NCBI GenBank assembly: GCA_945872015.1
Contig: CAMBYJ010000019.1
Span: 1 to 14,433 of the forward strand
Direction: 5' to 3'
Source: Chitinophaga pinensis
Lineage (GTDB): Bacteria > Bacteroidota > Bacteroidia > AKYH767-A > OLB10
Length of the DNA: 14,433 nucleotides
In this document: piece after piece, positions 5,974 through 14,268 of the stretch
How the letters are laid out: each line of letters begins with the position of its first letter
Numbering within the stretch: the first letter of the stretch is position 1
Notes under the pieces: generated by a model
What the model saw: the letters and a program-made list of their open reading frames with translations, nothing else
The model's database searches: none
What the model was told of the DNA's origin: nothing
Translations under genes and position numbers: made by a program

Positions 5974-8066
5974 TCGTAAAAACCTTCAAACTAGCGGACG
6001 GAAGGGAAATTAGTATTGAAACTGGTAAACTGGCTAAGCAAGCCGACGGTTCAATCGTATTAAGAATGGGAGATTGTATGTTACTGGCTACTGCCGTATC
6101 TAGTCCCGATGCAAAACCTGGTGTGGACTTCATGCCATTAACTGTTGATTATCAAGAGAAGTTCGCTTCTGCAGGAAGATTCCCTGGTGGATTTTTCCGT
6201 CGCGAAGCCCGCTTAAATGATAACGAGATTTTAATTTGTCGATTAATTGATCGTGCACTGCGTCCTTTATTCCCCGATGATTACCATGCTGACACACAAG
6301 TAATGGTAACTTTAATTTCTGCCGATATGGAAGTAGCTCCAGATTGCTTAGCTGGTTTAGCTGCATCTGCTGCTATCGCGGTTTCTGATATTCCTTTCAA
6401 TGGACCTATCTCAGAAGTTCGCGTTGCCCGTATCGATGGTCAATTTATTATTAACCCTCCTATCTCAACTATGGCGACTGCTGATATCGATTTAATCGTG
6501 GCAGGTACAGCTAAGGATATCCTAATGGTTGAAGGAGAAATGAAAGAAGTGAGCGAGAAAGAAATGGCTGAAGCTATTGGCTTTGCTCATGAAGCTATCA
6601 AAGTACAATGTCAGGCGCAGATTGAATTAGCTGAAATGCTTGGAGTAACAAAGCGTAGCTATTCTCATGAAACACATGATGAAGAACTTCGTGAAAAAGT
6701 ATGGAAAGAAACATATGATAAAGTTTATGCTGTAGCTCGTCGTTGTAATCCTGATAAGCATGCCCGTAAGGTTGCTTTTAAAGAAGTTTTAGTAGAATTC
6801 TGTGCTCAGTTTACTGAAGAAGAATTAGCTTCTAAAATGGGATTCATCAAAACATACTATCACGATGTAGAGAAAGAAGCGGTTCGTGATATGATTATAA
6901 AAGAAAAGATTCGTTTAGATGGACGTGGATTAACGGATATCCGCCCTATCTGGTCTGAAGTCAATTACTTACCATCAGCTCATGGTTCTGCTGTTTTCAC
7001 AAGAGGTGAAACACAATCTTTAACTACTGTAACATTGGGTTCTAAACTTGACGAGCAAATTATCGATCAGGCAATGTACCAAGGAAAGAATAAGTTCTTA
7101 TTACATTATAACTTCCCTGGTTTCAGTACTGGAGAGGTAAAACCTAACAGAGGAACAAGTCGCCGTGAGGTGGGTCATGGTAACTTAGCTATGCGTTCAT
7201 TAAAGCAAATGATGCCTGGTGATGACCTGAATCCTTATACAATTCGTATCGTTTCTGATATCCTTGAATCGAATGGTTCTTCTTCAATGGCGACAGTTTG
7301 TGCTGGGTCATTAGCTTTATTTGATGCAGGTGTTAAATTAAAAGCTGCTGTTTCAGGTATTGCGATGGGATTAATTACAGATGGTAAAGGAAGCTTCGCC
7401 GTTTTAAGTGATATCCTTGGTGATGAAGATCACTTAGGAGATATGGACTTTAAAGTAACAGGTACTGAAAAAGGTATCTGTGCTTGCCAGATGGATTTGA
7501 AAGTAGATGGACTTCCTTATGAAATCTTAATACAAGCTTTAGAACAAGCAAAAGCAGGTCGTTTACATATCTTAAACGAAATGTCGAAAACGCTTTCAGC
7601 TCCAAGCGAAGACTATAAAGCACATGCACCTCGTATTGTTGTTTTAAGAATTGCTAAAGAATATATCGGTGCGGTTATCGGACCAGGTGGAAAAATTATT
7701 CAGGAAATCCAACGTGTTACCGGAGCTTCTATCTCTATTGAAGAGGTTAATAATGAAGGTGTAGTTGAAATTGCCTCTCCAAATAAACAATCGATTGATG
7801 CAGCTTTAAACTGGGTCAAAGGGATTGTTGCTGAGCCAGAAGTTGGAGAAACTTACGAAGGAAAAGTAAAAACGATTACAGCTTTCGGGGCATTCGTTGA
7901 ATTTATGCCTGGTAAAGATGGTTTACTTCATATCTCTGAAATTTCTAAAGACAGACTACCATCTATGGAAGGTGTTTTAACAGAAGGCGAAAAGATACAA
8001 GTTAAACTTGTTGAAATAGATAAGAAAACAGGTAAGTATCGCTTATCTCGTAAGGTTTTGTTATAA
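5958..8066 (+). CDS. pnp: polyribonucleotide nucleotidyltransferase (PNPase)
   Basis: PNPase degrades RNA 3'-to-5' with phosphate, and in reverse adds nucleotides to 3' ends. The protein has 702 residues with the full domain order: first RNase PH domain (about 10-145, with the RNA-binding FPGGFFRREARLNDNE), an all-helical linker (about 240-320), second RNase PH domain (about 325-545), KH domain with GAVIGPGG at 571-578, and S1 domain (about 628-700). The second core carries the likely catalytic residues Asp491, Asp497 and Lys499 in GDEDHLGDMDFK, plus the phosphate-binding SNGSSSMATV. The protein stops right after the S1 domain, without the extra C-terminal tail some PNPases carry. No good promoter is visible between the rpsO terminator and this gene, so expression may depend on read-through. 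Confidence 0.98.
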   Translation: MSQNAVVKTFKLADGREISIETGKLAKQADGSIVLRMGDCMLLATAVSSPDAKPGVDFMPLTVDYQEKFASAGRFPGGFFRREARLNDNEILICRLIDRALRPLFPDDYHADTQVMVTLISADMEVAPDCLAGLAASAAIAVSDIPFNGPISEVRVARIDGQFIINPPISTMATADIDLIVAGTAKDILMVEGEMKEVSEKEMAEAIGFAHEAIKVQCQAQIELAEMLGVTKRSYSHETHDEELREKVWKETYDKVYAVARRCNPDKHARKVAFKEVLVEFCAQFTEEELASKMGFIKTYYHDVEKEAVRDMIIKEKIRLDGRGLTDIRPIWSEVNYLPSAHGSAVFTRGETQSLTTVTLGSKLDEQIIDQAMYQGKNKFLLHYNFPGFSTGEVKPNRGTSRREVGHGNLAMRSLKQMMPGDDLNPYTIRIVSDILESNGSSSMATVCAGSLALFDAGVKLKAAVSGIAMGLITDGKGSFAVLSDILGDEDHLGDMDFKVTGTEKGICACQMDLKVDGLPYEILIQALEQAKAGRLHILNEMSKTLSAPSEDYKAHAPRIVVLRIAKEYIGAVIGPGGKIIQEIQRVTGASISIEEVNNEGVVEIASPNKQSIDAALNWVKGIVAEPEVGETYEGKVKTITAFGAFVEFMPGKDGLLHISEISKDRLPSMEGVLTEGEKIQVKLVEIDKKTGKYRLSRKVLL

Positions 8067-8118
8067 TTTGTTCAAAATTTAACAAGCTGATAGAATCATT
8101 TAAATTGGTTTTACCTCT

Positions 8119-8147
8119 GAAAGTCCCGCATTGCGGGACTTTTTTTG
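8119..8147 (+). terminator. intrinsic terminator after pnp
   Basis: A GC-rich perfect hairpin, AAGTCCCGC with GCGGGACTT around a three-base ATT loop, is followed by a run of T. It lies about 50 bases past the pnp stop and should separate pnp from rpoD. Confidence 0.92.
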
Positions 8148-8266
8148 TGCCTTCAATATTTGAAATTTACATGTAATGAATAGTGCCTTCGTTATCAAAA
8201 ACGCTATTGCTTTTAGTATAAAACGAACAACAAACCTACTTTTCCTTACAATTCCCTAATTCATCG

Positions 8267-8301
8267 TTTGCAACCATATATGCGTGTTGCCGTTAAGGTT
8301 G
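8267..8301 (+). promoter_or_regulatory. possible promoter of rpoD
   Basis: TTTG at 8267-8270 is followed after 23 bases by TAAGGTTG (8294-8301), one mismatch from TAnnTTTG. Transcription would start about ten bases before the rpoD ATG, nearly leaderless. The spacing is at the long end of the accepted range. rpoD needs its own promoter because a strong terminator precedes it, but this box is only the best candidate I can see in the 8148-8317 gap. Nothing else recognisable lies in that gap. Confidence 0.35.
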
Positions 8302-8317
8302 TCAAATTTGAAATTAA

Positions 8318-9181
8318 ATGAGACAGCTAAAAATTACTAAACAAGTAACCAATCGCGAAACAGCTTCGCTAGATAAGTACCTTCAAGAAATCGGCAAAGT
8401 AGAATTACTACGTGCAGAAGATGAAGTGGAATTAGCACAAAGAATTCGTGAAGGTGACCGCTTAGCATTAGAACGCTTAACTAAGGCAAATCTACGTTTC
8501 GTGGTTTCTGTTGCCAAGCAATATCAAAACCAGGGATTAACATTAGGTGATCTAATCAACGAAGGAAATCTTGGTTTAATTAAAGCTGCCCAACGTTTTG
8601 ATGAAACAAGAGGATTCAAATTTATCTCCTATGCTGTATGGTGGATTCGTCAAAGTATTTTGCAAGCTTTAGCTGAACAAGCAAGAATAGTTCGTTTGCC
8701 CTTAAATAAAATCGGGTTTATTAATAAAATCAACCGTGCGTTCTCGCAATTAGAACAAGAGTTCGAAAGAGAACCCACTAACGAGGAGTTATCTATTATC
8801 TTAAACATTACAGTTGCTGATGTAACAGATACTATGCGCTCATCGGGCCGACATATTTCAATGGATGCACCATTGATTACAGGTGAAGATGGAACATTAA
8901 TGGACGTAATGCCGGGGGATGATGTGGCGCCATCTCCAGAAAACAACTTGATTAATGAATCATTAAAAAGAGAAATCGAACGCGCCTTGGTTACATTAAC
9001 ACCACGCGAAGCTGATGTAATTCGCCTATACTTTGGACTTTCTGATTCTGCGTTAACTTTGGAAGAAATAGGAGCCCGATTCGAATTAACTCGCGAACGA
9101 GTTCGACAAATAAAAGAAAAAGCAATCCGTAGATTAAAACATACTTCAAGAAGTAAGATTTTAAAAACTTATCTCGGATAA
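8318..9181 (+). CDS. rpoD: primary RNA polymerase sigma factor, short Bacteroidota type
   Basis: This is the housekeeping sigma-70 factor that directs RNA polymerase to the TTG/TAnnTTTG promoters seen here. It has 287 residues, the short form typical of this phylum, without region 1.1 and without the long non-conserved insert of E. coli RpoD. Region 1.2 is at about 17-47 (SLDKYLQEIGKVELL). Region 2 is at about 50-122, with DLINEGNLGLIKAAQRFD and FKFISYAVWWIRQSI contacting core polymerase and the -10-like element. Region 3 is at about 125-180, the 3.2 finger near SMDAPLITGEDGTLMD (181-196), and region 4 at about 216-282 with the helix-turn-helix LTLEEIGARFELTRERVRQI. It is flanked by GC-rich terminators on both sides, so it is probably a single-gene transcript. 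Confidence 0.97.
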   Translation: MRQLKITKQVTNRETASLDKYLQEIGKVELLRAEDEVELAQRIREGDRLALERLTKANLRFVVSVAKQYQNQGLTLGDLINEGNLGLIKAAQRFDETRGFKFISYAVWWIRQSILQALAEQARIVRLPLNKIGFINKINRAFSQLEQEFEREPTNEELSIILNITVADVTDTMRSSGRHISMDAPLITGEDGTLMDVMPGDDVAPSPENNLINESLKREIERALVTLTPREADVIRLYFGLSDSALTLEEIGARFELTRERVRQIKEKAIRRLKHTSRSKILKTYLG

Positions 9182-9207
9182 AAATATTGGTTTTTAGGTT
9201 TAGTTTT

Positions 9208-9244
9208 AGACAGCCCCGCTCTACAGATGCGGGGCTGTCTTTTT
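9208..9244 (+). terminator. strong intrinsic terminator after rpoD
   Basis: A perfect 12-base-pair stem, AGACAGCCCCGC (9208-9219) with GCGGGGCTGTCT (9229-9240), closes a nine-base loop and is followed by T residues. It starts 26 bases past the rpoD stop. It ends only about 40 bases before the rpe ATG, leaving little room for an rpe promoter. Confidence 0.95.
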
Positions 9245-9283
9245 AAAAGAAAATGTTTTGTAGTTTAGCAAAAAATATTTGAT

Positions 9284-9940
9284 ATGCCTGCACTAATTGC
9301 TCCTTCCATGCTTTCAGCCGACTTTGGAAATCTTGAAAGAGATACAAACATGGTAAATAACAGCGCAGCCGATTGGTTTCATATCGATATTATGGATGGT
9401 GTTTTTGTACCTAATATTTCCTTCGGATTTCCTGTACTTAAGTCAATACAAAAGCATGCTCAAAAACCTTTAGATGTGCATTTAATGATTGTCAATCCTG
9501 ATCAATATCTAAAGTCTTTTGCCGATGCAGGTGCAGCTGTAATTTCTGTACACTATGAAGCTTGCACGCATTTACATCGAAGTCTTCAAGCAATAAAAGC
9601 ACTCAACGTTAAGGCGGGTGTTGCAATCAATCCTCATACAAATATCTCTTTACTTTCTGATGTAATTAAAGACATAGACTTAGTTTGTATCATGTCGGTA
9701 AATCCAGGTTTTGGCGGACAAAAGTTTATTGAACAGACCTATGCGAAAGTTGAAGTACTGAAAAATCTGATTATTCAAAATAACGCAACAACACTTATTG
9801 AGATTGATGGAGGTGTTGATTTTAATAATGCCCGTAAATTGGTTGATTGTGGTGCTGATGTATTAGTTGCTGGTAATACAGTATTCGGACATTCAAATCC
9901 TACCGAAGCAATTACTCAACTAAAGTCTATTACTGCTTAG
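9284..9940 (+). CDS. rpe: ribulose-phosphate 3-epimerase
   Basis: Rpe interconverts ribulose 5-phosphate and xylulose 5-phosphate in the pentose phosphate pathway. It is a 218-residue TIM barrel, the usual length. The metal site is complete: His33 and Asp35 in FHIDIMDGVFVPN, His66 in DVHLMI, and Asp175 in IDGGVD, with Asp35 and Asp175 as the likely acid/base pair. The phosphate loop MSVNPGFGGQKFI and the late GADVLVAGNTVFG are present. A near-match to the -7 box, TAGTTTAG at 9261-9268, is the best promoter candidate after the rpoD terminator. The stop codon overlaps the stop of the convergent minus-strand gene by four bases, so no terminator fits between them. Confidence 0.97.
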   Translation: MPALIAPSMLSADFGNLERDTNMVNNSAADWFHIDIMDGVFVPNISFGFPVLKSIQKHAQKPLDVHLMIVNPDQYLKSFADAGAAVISVHYEACTHLHRSLQAIKALNVKAGVAINPHTNISLLSDVIKDIDLVCIMSVNPGFGGQKFIEQTYAKVEVLKNLIIQNNATTLIEIDGGVDFNNARKLVDCGADVLVAGNTVFGHSNPTEAITQLKSITA

Positions 9941-11142
9941 TCCGCTGCGTAATCAGCTAAATATTCGAAACGAGAAGTTAATTTTCCACTTAGCGTAATT
10001 GATCCACGTTCAATAAGTCCGTTATCATTACCTATCAACGAAGGAATTACTTTTTCCATCAGATCTTTTCCAAATCCTTCTGAAGCATCACGCGGTAATT
10101 CACATGGTAAATTATCCACCGCCATTACTGTTATGGTAGATGGCGCAAAAGCCTCGTCTTCTTTCTCTGTATGTGGATTGTATCCGTAAAATTTATTTTC
10201 AATTGTTGAAGGATGCGTCGTTGAAGGAATACTTCCGTTAATATCACACGTTACATCTGCAATTACACTTACCTTAAACTTAGGACCTTTCATTTGTTCC
10301 TTCGTAAATAAAATAGGTGCCTTCGGATTCCAATACGTGCAATGAATTAACAAATCACAATTATCTGCATAGGACCCTGGCGTAGAAAAAGTAGAATTAA
10401 ATAATTCCGGTTGATTGTAAAACTCAGCACTGCTCCACCCTGCTCCATTCTTTAATGCATGAAAATCTTTACTGTGCAGTTGAACGTAAACGGGTTCTCT
10501 AAAAGTATAATTCAAAAATTCGTAAGGTGTTACTTTTCTAATTTCAAGCGCACCTAATGTTTCTAATGCTCCATTTGCAACACGTCCACCACCGGTCACA
10601 ACAATTTTTATATTCGGTAGATTAGCCTTCTCAAGCTCATGAAACAATTCTTTTTTATCATGACAAAGATGAGCTGGCTTCAACTCAAACATTCCATACT
10701 TAAGTCCATAGCCCATAATGCCATTGTAGGCACCAACTATTCCAGCATACCTTCCAAAACCAATTACACGATTAAGATTTTCATCAACTAAACATTCATA
10801 ATCGATAAGTTGAATATTACTTTTTAGAGCAGCTTGCAATAGCTTTTTATTGTAGGGTTGCTTTTTTATGGTATGTGAAAAGAATAAATACTTTTTATTA
10901 GGAACTAAATTCTCAACAGGTACTTCCTTAACACCCATTAAAATATCACAATCCGATAAATCATCCTGCAAAGTAACACCCTGCATTTTGTATTCATCAT
11001 CCGTATAACATCTATAAGGACAAGGTTGAACAGCAATTTGCAAATCAGAATATGTTTCTAAAAGGAATTTACACTGAAATGGTGTAAAAGGAACGCGTTT
11101 GTCGTGAGGTATTTTTCCTTCTCTGATAATGCCAATTTTCAT
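9937..11142 (-). CDS. lysine-ketoglutarate reductase/saccharopine dehydrogenase-like oxidoreductase
   Basis: This is a 401-residue NAD(P)-dependent enzyme of the alanine dehydrogenase/transhydrogenase-like fold. By eye it is closest to the lysine-ketoglutarate reductase half of animal AASS and to fungal saccharopine dehydrogenase Lys1. Matching blocks are MGVKEVPVE, FFSHTIKKQPYN, LIDYECLVD and GFGRYAGIVGAYNGIMGYG in the N-terminal domain. A Rossmann loop VTGGGRVANGA lies at about 182-192, and IADVTCDINGSIPSTT plus MAVDNLPCELPRDASEGFG near the end. Lys72 and His90 stand where Lys1-type enzymes carry their catalytic Lys and His (inferred by position). It lacks the C-terminal half that completes AASS. 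The substrate is not proven; lysine or a related amino acid is likely. It is the last gene of the minus-strand operon, 39 bases after mltG. Confidence 0.8.
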   Translation of the reverse strand: MKIGIIREGKIPHDKRVPFTPFQCKFLLETYSDLQIAVQPCPYRCYTDDEYKMQGVTLQDDLSDCDILMGVKEVPVENLVPNKKYLFFSHTIKKQPYNKKLLQAALKSNIQLIDYECLVDENLNRVIGFGRYAGIVGAYNGIMGYGLKYGMFELKPAHLCHDKKELFHELEKANLPNIKIVVTGGGRVANGALETLGALEIRKVTPYEFLNYTFREPVYVQLHSKDFHALKNGAGWSSAEFYNQPELFNSTFSTPGSYADNCDLLIHCTYWNPKAPILFTKEQMKGPKFKVSVIADVTCDINGSIPSTTHPSTIENKFYGYNPHTEKEDEAFAPSTITVMAVDNLPCELPRDASEGFGKDLMEKVIPSLIGNDNGLIERGSITLSGKLTSRFEYLADYAAD

Positions 11143-11181
11143 TCTGCGAAGTTAAAAAATATTACGCATGTAAAATAGCTT

Positions 11182-12234
11182 TTACTTTTTGATTCCCCTG
11201 CGATTGAGTGCAGACTGAAACACACGTGCATTACGCATATGTTCAACATAGGTTACTGCATAATTATGATACCCTGAAAAATCTTCACGCGCACAGAAGA
11301 ACATATAATCTGTTTTCTTTCTGTTTAAAACAGCATCTATCGATTCAATGGAAGGAGTACAAATGGGTCCTGGTGGTAATCCGAAATTAAGATACGTATT
11401 ATAGGGTGATTTAATTTGCTTATGAACATTTAAAACACGTTTGATAGTAAAATCGTTGGCAGCATAAACCAATGTTGGATCGGCTTCAAGTTTCCATCCT
11501 TGATTTAATCGATTAAGATAGATACCTGCAAGAATTGGTTTTTCATCATTTTGTCGAGTTTCTTTTTCTACTATGGATGCAACAACAGAAACTTGCTTAG
11601 GATCTAATCCTAAATCATCAGCCATCTTTAATCTGTCGTCCGACCAGAACTTTTTATACTCCTTCAACATCCTTTCAAAAAACTCTTCAGCACTTGTATT
11701 CCAATAAAACTCATAGGTATTGGGAATTATTACACCAATTGAATTGTAAATATTAAAACCATGTTGACTTAAATAATTAGAGTCGCTAAACAACTCAACT
11801 ACAGAATTTGAATCCGCCTCTAATTTTGAAGAAATTAGTAATGCTAATCCATCGAGTTTGCGAATATTATTAATCGACATCTTAACAGGCTCTTGTCGAC
11901 CAGCACGGAGCAATTGAATAATTTCTTTATTGCTCATACCATTATGCAATTTATACTTGCCTGGCTTTATGTTATTAACGTATTTCATTTGTTTAGCCAA
12001 CCATGAAAAATCATTTACATTATCAATCAATTTTTTCTTTTTCAAAATTGCAGCTACATCTGTAAAATCAGAACCCGTTGGAATGTACACAAAGGGGTCA
12101 TTTACGTCAATATTCCTGACTACTGGTGAAAGAAATTTTAGATAAGCCATTATGCCTAAAAAAGACGTACCAAGTGTTACCATCACAATAATTATTACAA
12201 AGTACTTTTTATAATTAAACGATTTTGTCGACAT
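11182..12234 (-). CDS. mltG: endolytic murein transglycosylase MltG (YceG family)
   Basis: MltG cleaves nascent peptidoglycan glycan strands in the periplasm, is held by one membrane anchor, and is thought to set glycan length. It has 350 residues. A short basic N-terminus is followed by a transmembrane helix at about 11-32. A LysM-like subdomain (about 47-115, with PGKYKLHNGMS) precedes the catalytic domain. The catalytic glutamate is Glu223 in VVASIVEKETRQNDE, corresponding to Glu218 of E. coli MltG. Further family motifs are IYLNRLNQGWKLEADPTLVYA, SPYNTYLNFGLPPGPICTPSIESI and the C-terminal YHNYAVTYVEHMRN. Its ATG lies two bases past the cytochrome stop codon, so the two genes are almost certainly translated from one mRNA. 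Confidence 0.96.
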   Translation of the reverse strand: MSTKSFNYKKYFVIIIVMVTLGTSFLGIMAYLKFLSPVVRNIDVNDPFVYIPTGSDFTDVAAILKKKKLIDNVNDFSWLAKQMKYVNNIKPGKYKLHNGMSNKEIIQLLRAGRQEPVKMSINNIRKLDGLALLISSKLEADSNSVVELFSDSNYLSQHGFNIYNSIGVIIPNTYEFYWNTSAEEFFERMLKEYKKFWSDDRLKMADDLGLDPKQVSVVASIVEKETRQNDEKPILAGIYLNRLNQGWKLEADPTLVYAANDFTIKRVLNVHKQIKSPYNTYLNFGLPPGPICTPSIESIDAVLNRKKTDYMFFCAREDFSGYHNYAVTYVEHMRNARVFQSALNRRGIKK

Positions 12235-12236
12235 GA

Positions 12237-14264
12237 TTATTGAATTGTATTTAACGATTTCAAAAGTTCCTTTGCTTGAACATTTGAAGGATTTCGTTTT
12301 AATAGTCGGTTGAGCATTTTAACTGCGTGTTGTTTATCACCTTTAAACGCGAGCAAGGCCGCTTTATTTGACAAAGCTGCTTCATAGTCAGGATCCAATG
12401 CCAGCGCTTTGTCGTAATAACTCATTGCCAATGCAGTGTTCTTATCTGCTACTAAAACCAAGTAGCCTAAATTACAATAAGCAGGTGCATACTTAGGTTG
12501 CAGTTTTATTACCGCCAAATATATTTTACGAGCATTTGAATAATCTCCGCTTGATGCGAGTGCACTTGCATATTTATTTGCAAAGTCAGGAATTAATGGA
12601 GCTTGCTGATAAGCCAACTCAAAATACTGCTTTGCACTTATGCTATTTCCAGTTTGCTGATAACACTCTCCTACTCTGTAGGCTGTCCATGCATAGTAAT
12701 TATCGTACTGTTTAACGTTTAACTTATCCTTTAATGATTTTACCTGATCAACATATTTAATTACTGTTGCATAGTCTTTTTTCAAATAGTAAATATGAAT
12801 CAGTTTTGTGATATTTTTATTGATATCAATCTTTCCATTCTCTCTTAAATAATACAGTGCAGAATCAAGCATAGCAGGCCCCATTCCGAATTTTTCAAAA
12901 TAGTTAATATAGGCTTGTGCCTTGGATTCGCGTGGAGGATTAGGATTATTAATAGCTGTGATACCAATAAATTTTCTAATGCTTTCTATTTCCTTGTCTT
13001 TTATTGGAACCGCAATACGATGATCATGAACACTAACGTGAGGGATATCCGTTGCACCGTTAAACGGCATATGACAACTTACACAGTCGTTGTTTTTAAT
13101 TTTACGTTTATCAAGCGACAATGAACAATCTGGCTTTTTACTTTCTCCATGGCAAGATCGACAAGTTTCGTTAAACACATCTTTATTGGTTTTCTTTACG
13201 CTTACATGCGGATTATGGCAAGTAATACAAGTAAGTGCATTCTTATAAGGCTTTAAAGCTAGATTAGCAGAATTGCCTTTTGCATCTACCTTCTTCATCG
13301 TTTCGATAAAGCACTTGCTTTGTTTTAATCGCTCAGCATGACTAGCCATAATATGCGCAGATGAGTTACCCTCATAAACGGGCATATACAAATTCATTAC
13401 CGTCGACAACTTCATTCCAGGTTTGAAATCGAAAAACGATTTGCCTTCATTCAACACAGTATTCCCTTGCACATGGCATCGCTGACAAACATCAAATTGT
13501 AAGTCGATTGGAAGCTTAGAAGGATTAACGATGGAATAATCGATAGCGTTTGATGTATCAATTAAAATCCCTGAACTTTTTTCACGCACATGTAAACTGC
13601 CTGGCCCATGACAACGTTCACAATCGATACCGTTTTTCACAAATGAATATTGGTTTTCGGAACCTTCTTCAAACTTTGGATAACCATTATGACAACTCAT
13701 ACATTCTAATCCGATAATACGATTAAAACGCGTGTTATTTCCATCTTCAAAACCAGGAGGCAAATCCCACTTTTTCTTTTGCGTATAAAAAGTCATAGGA
13801 GCCTGATACAAATAACCATTCGATTCCCATATATGCGAATTAGTATGTTGTCCAGAGCCTACAATGTATTTTATTTTTTCCTTGCGCTGATAAACCGTAT
13901 CAGCACCTTCTAATCTATATTCTAAAAAATAAAGTGAATCGTTTTCCCAAAAAGGCGTGTAGGATAAATTTTTGTATTGATCATGTACGACAGGATGGCT
14001 TGAAAAATCAGCGGATGATTTTTGCTTAGTTGCTGCATCGAATGATAAGCCCATTCCAGTATGAATAAACGTTGAATGAATGCCTGTATGACATCCTTTA
14101 CAAGTTTCCATACCTACATACTTAACCGTATCAGAAAGGTTAGCATAGGATGTTCTTTTATAAGGATCATCAATCTTTTTTTCTGATGAACAAAACCAAT
14201 TGAATAAGCAAGACACTGTAACAACTACAGTTAATCCGAACTTAATAAATTGAATTCTGCGCAT
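12237..14264 (-). CDS. seven-haem c-type cytochrome with C-terminal TPR repeats
   Basis: The protein has 675 residues. An N-terminal hydrophobic segment (about 9-24) followed by Cys25-Ser-Ser acts as signal peptide or anchor; the lipobox (N-W-F-C) is not canonical, so lipid attachment is uncertain. Seven CxxCH haem-binding motifs stand at residues 55, 188, 215, 260, 346, 368 and 394 (CKGCH, CMSCH, CERCH, CQRCH, CITCH, CRSCH, CVSCH). The start YVGMETCKGCHTGIH with HTGMGLSF, and CITCHNPHVSVK later, resemble the cytochrome c554/paired-CxxCH group. Residues about 520-670 form TPR-type helical repeats, such as AKQYFELAYQQAP and AMSYYDKALALDPDYEAAL. It should lie outside the inner membrane and carry electrons, possibly with a catalytic haem; the substrate is unknown. 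The start lies four bases past the upstream acetyltransferase gene. Confidence 0.88.
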   Translation of the reverse strand: MRRIQFIKFGLTVVVTVSCLFNWFCSSEKKIDDPYKRTSYANLSDTVKYVGMETCKGCHTGIHSTFIHTGMGLSFDAATKQKSSADFSSHPVVHDQYKNLSYTPFWENDSLYFLEYRLEGADTVYQRKEKIKYIVGSGQHTNSHIWESNGYLYQAPMTFYTQKKKWDLPPGFEDGNNTRFNRIIGLECMSCHNGYPKFEEGSENQYSFVKNGIDCERCHGPGSLHVREKSSGILIDTSNAIDYSIVNPSKLPIDLQFDVCQRCHVQGNTVLNEGKSFFDFKPGMKLSTVMNLYMPVYEGNSSAHIMASHAERLKQSKCFIETMKKVDAKGNSANLALKPYKNALTCITCHNPHVSVKKTNKDVFNETCRSCHGESKKPDCSLSLDKRKIKNNDCVSCHMPFNGATDIPHVSVHDHRIAVPIKDKEIESIRKFIGITAINNPNPPRESKAQAYINYFEKFGMGPAMLDSALYYLRENGKIDINKNITKLIHIYYLKKDYATVIKYVDQVKSLKDKLNVKQYDNYYAWTAYRVGECYQQTGNSISAKQYFELAYQQAPLIPDFANKYASALASSGDYSNARKIYLAVIKLQPKYAPAYCNLGYLVLVADKNTALAMSYYDKALALDPDYEAALSNKAALLAFKGDKQHAVKMLNRLLKRNPSNVQAKELLKSLNTIQ

Positions 14265-14268
14265 AACT

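Noticed and set aside
8148..8190. GTGCCTTC occurring twice in the pnp-rpoD gap
   Set aside because: Only two eight-base copies with no shared flanks or symmetry; not enough to call a repeat element.
8650..8946. 98-residue open frame on the minus strand inside rpoD
   Set aside because: It lies wholly opposite the sigma factor gene and its translation resembles no protein; a by-product of rpoD codon use.
11143..11181. Possible internal promoter (TAACTTCG on the minus strand) before the lysine-reductase-like gene
   Set aside because: One mismatch to the -7 box and no TTG at a suitable distance; the 39-base gap is better explained by operon transcription.
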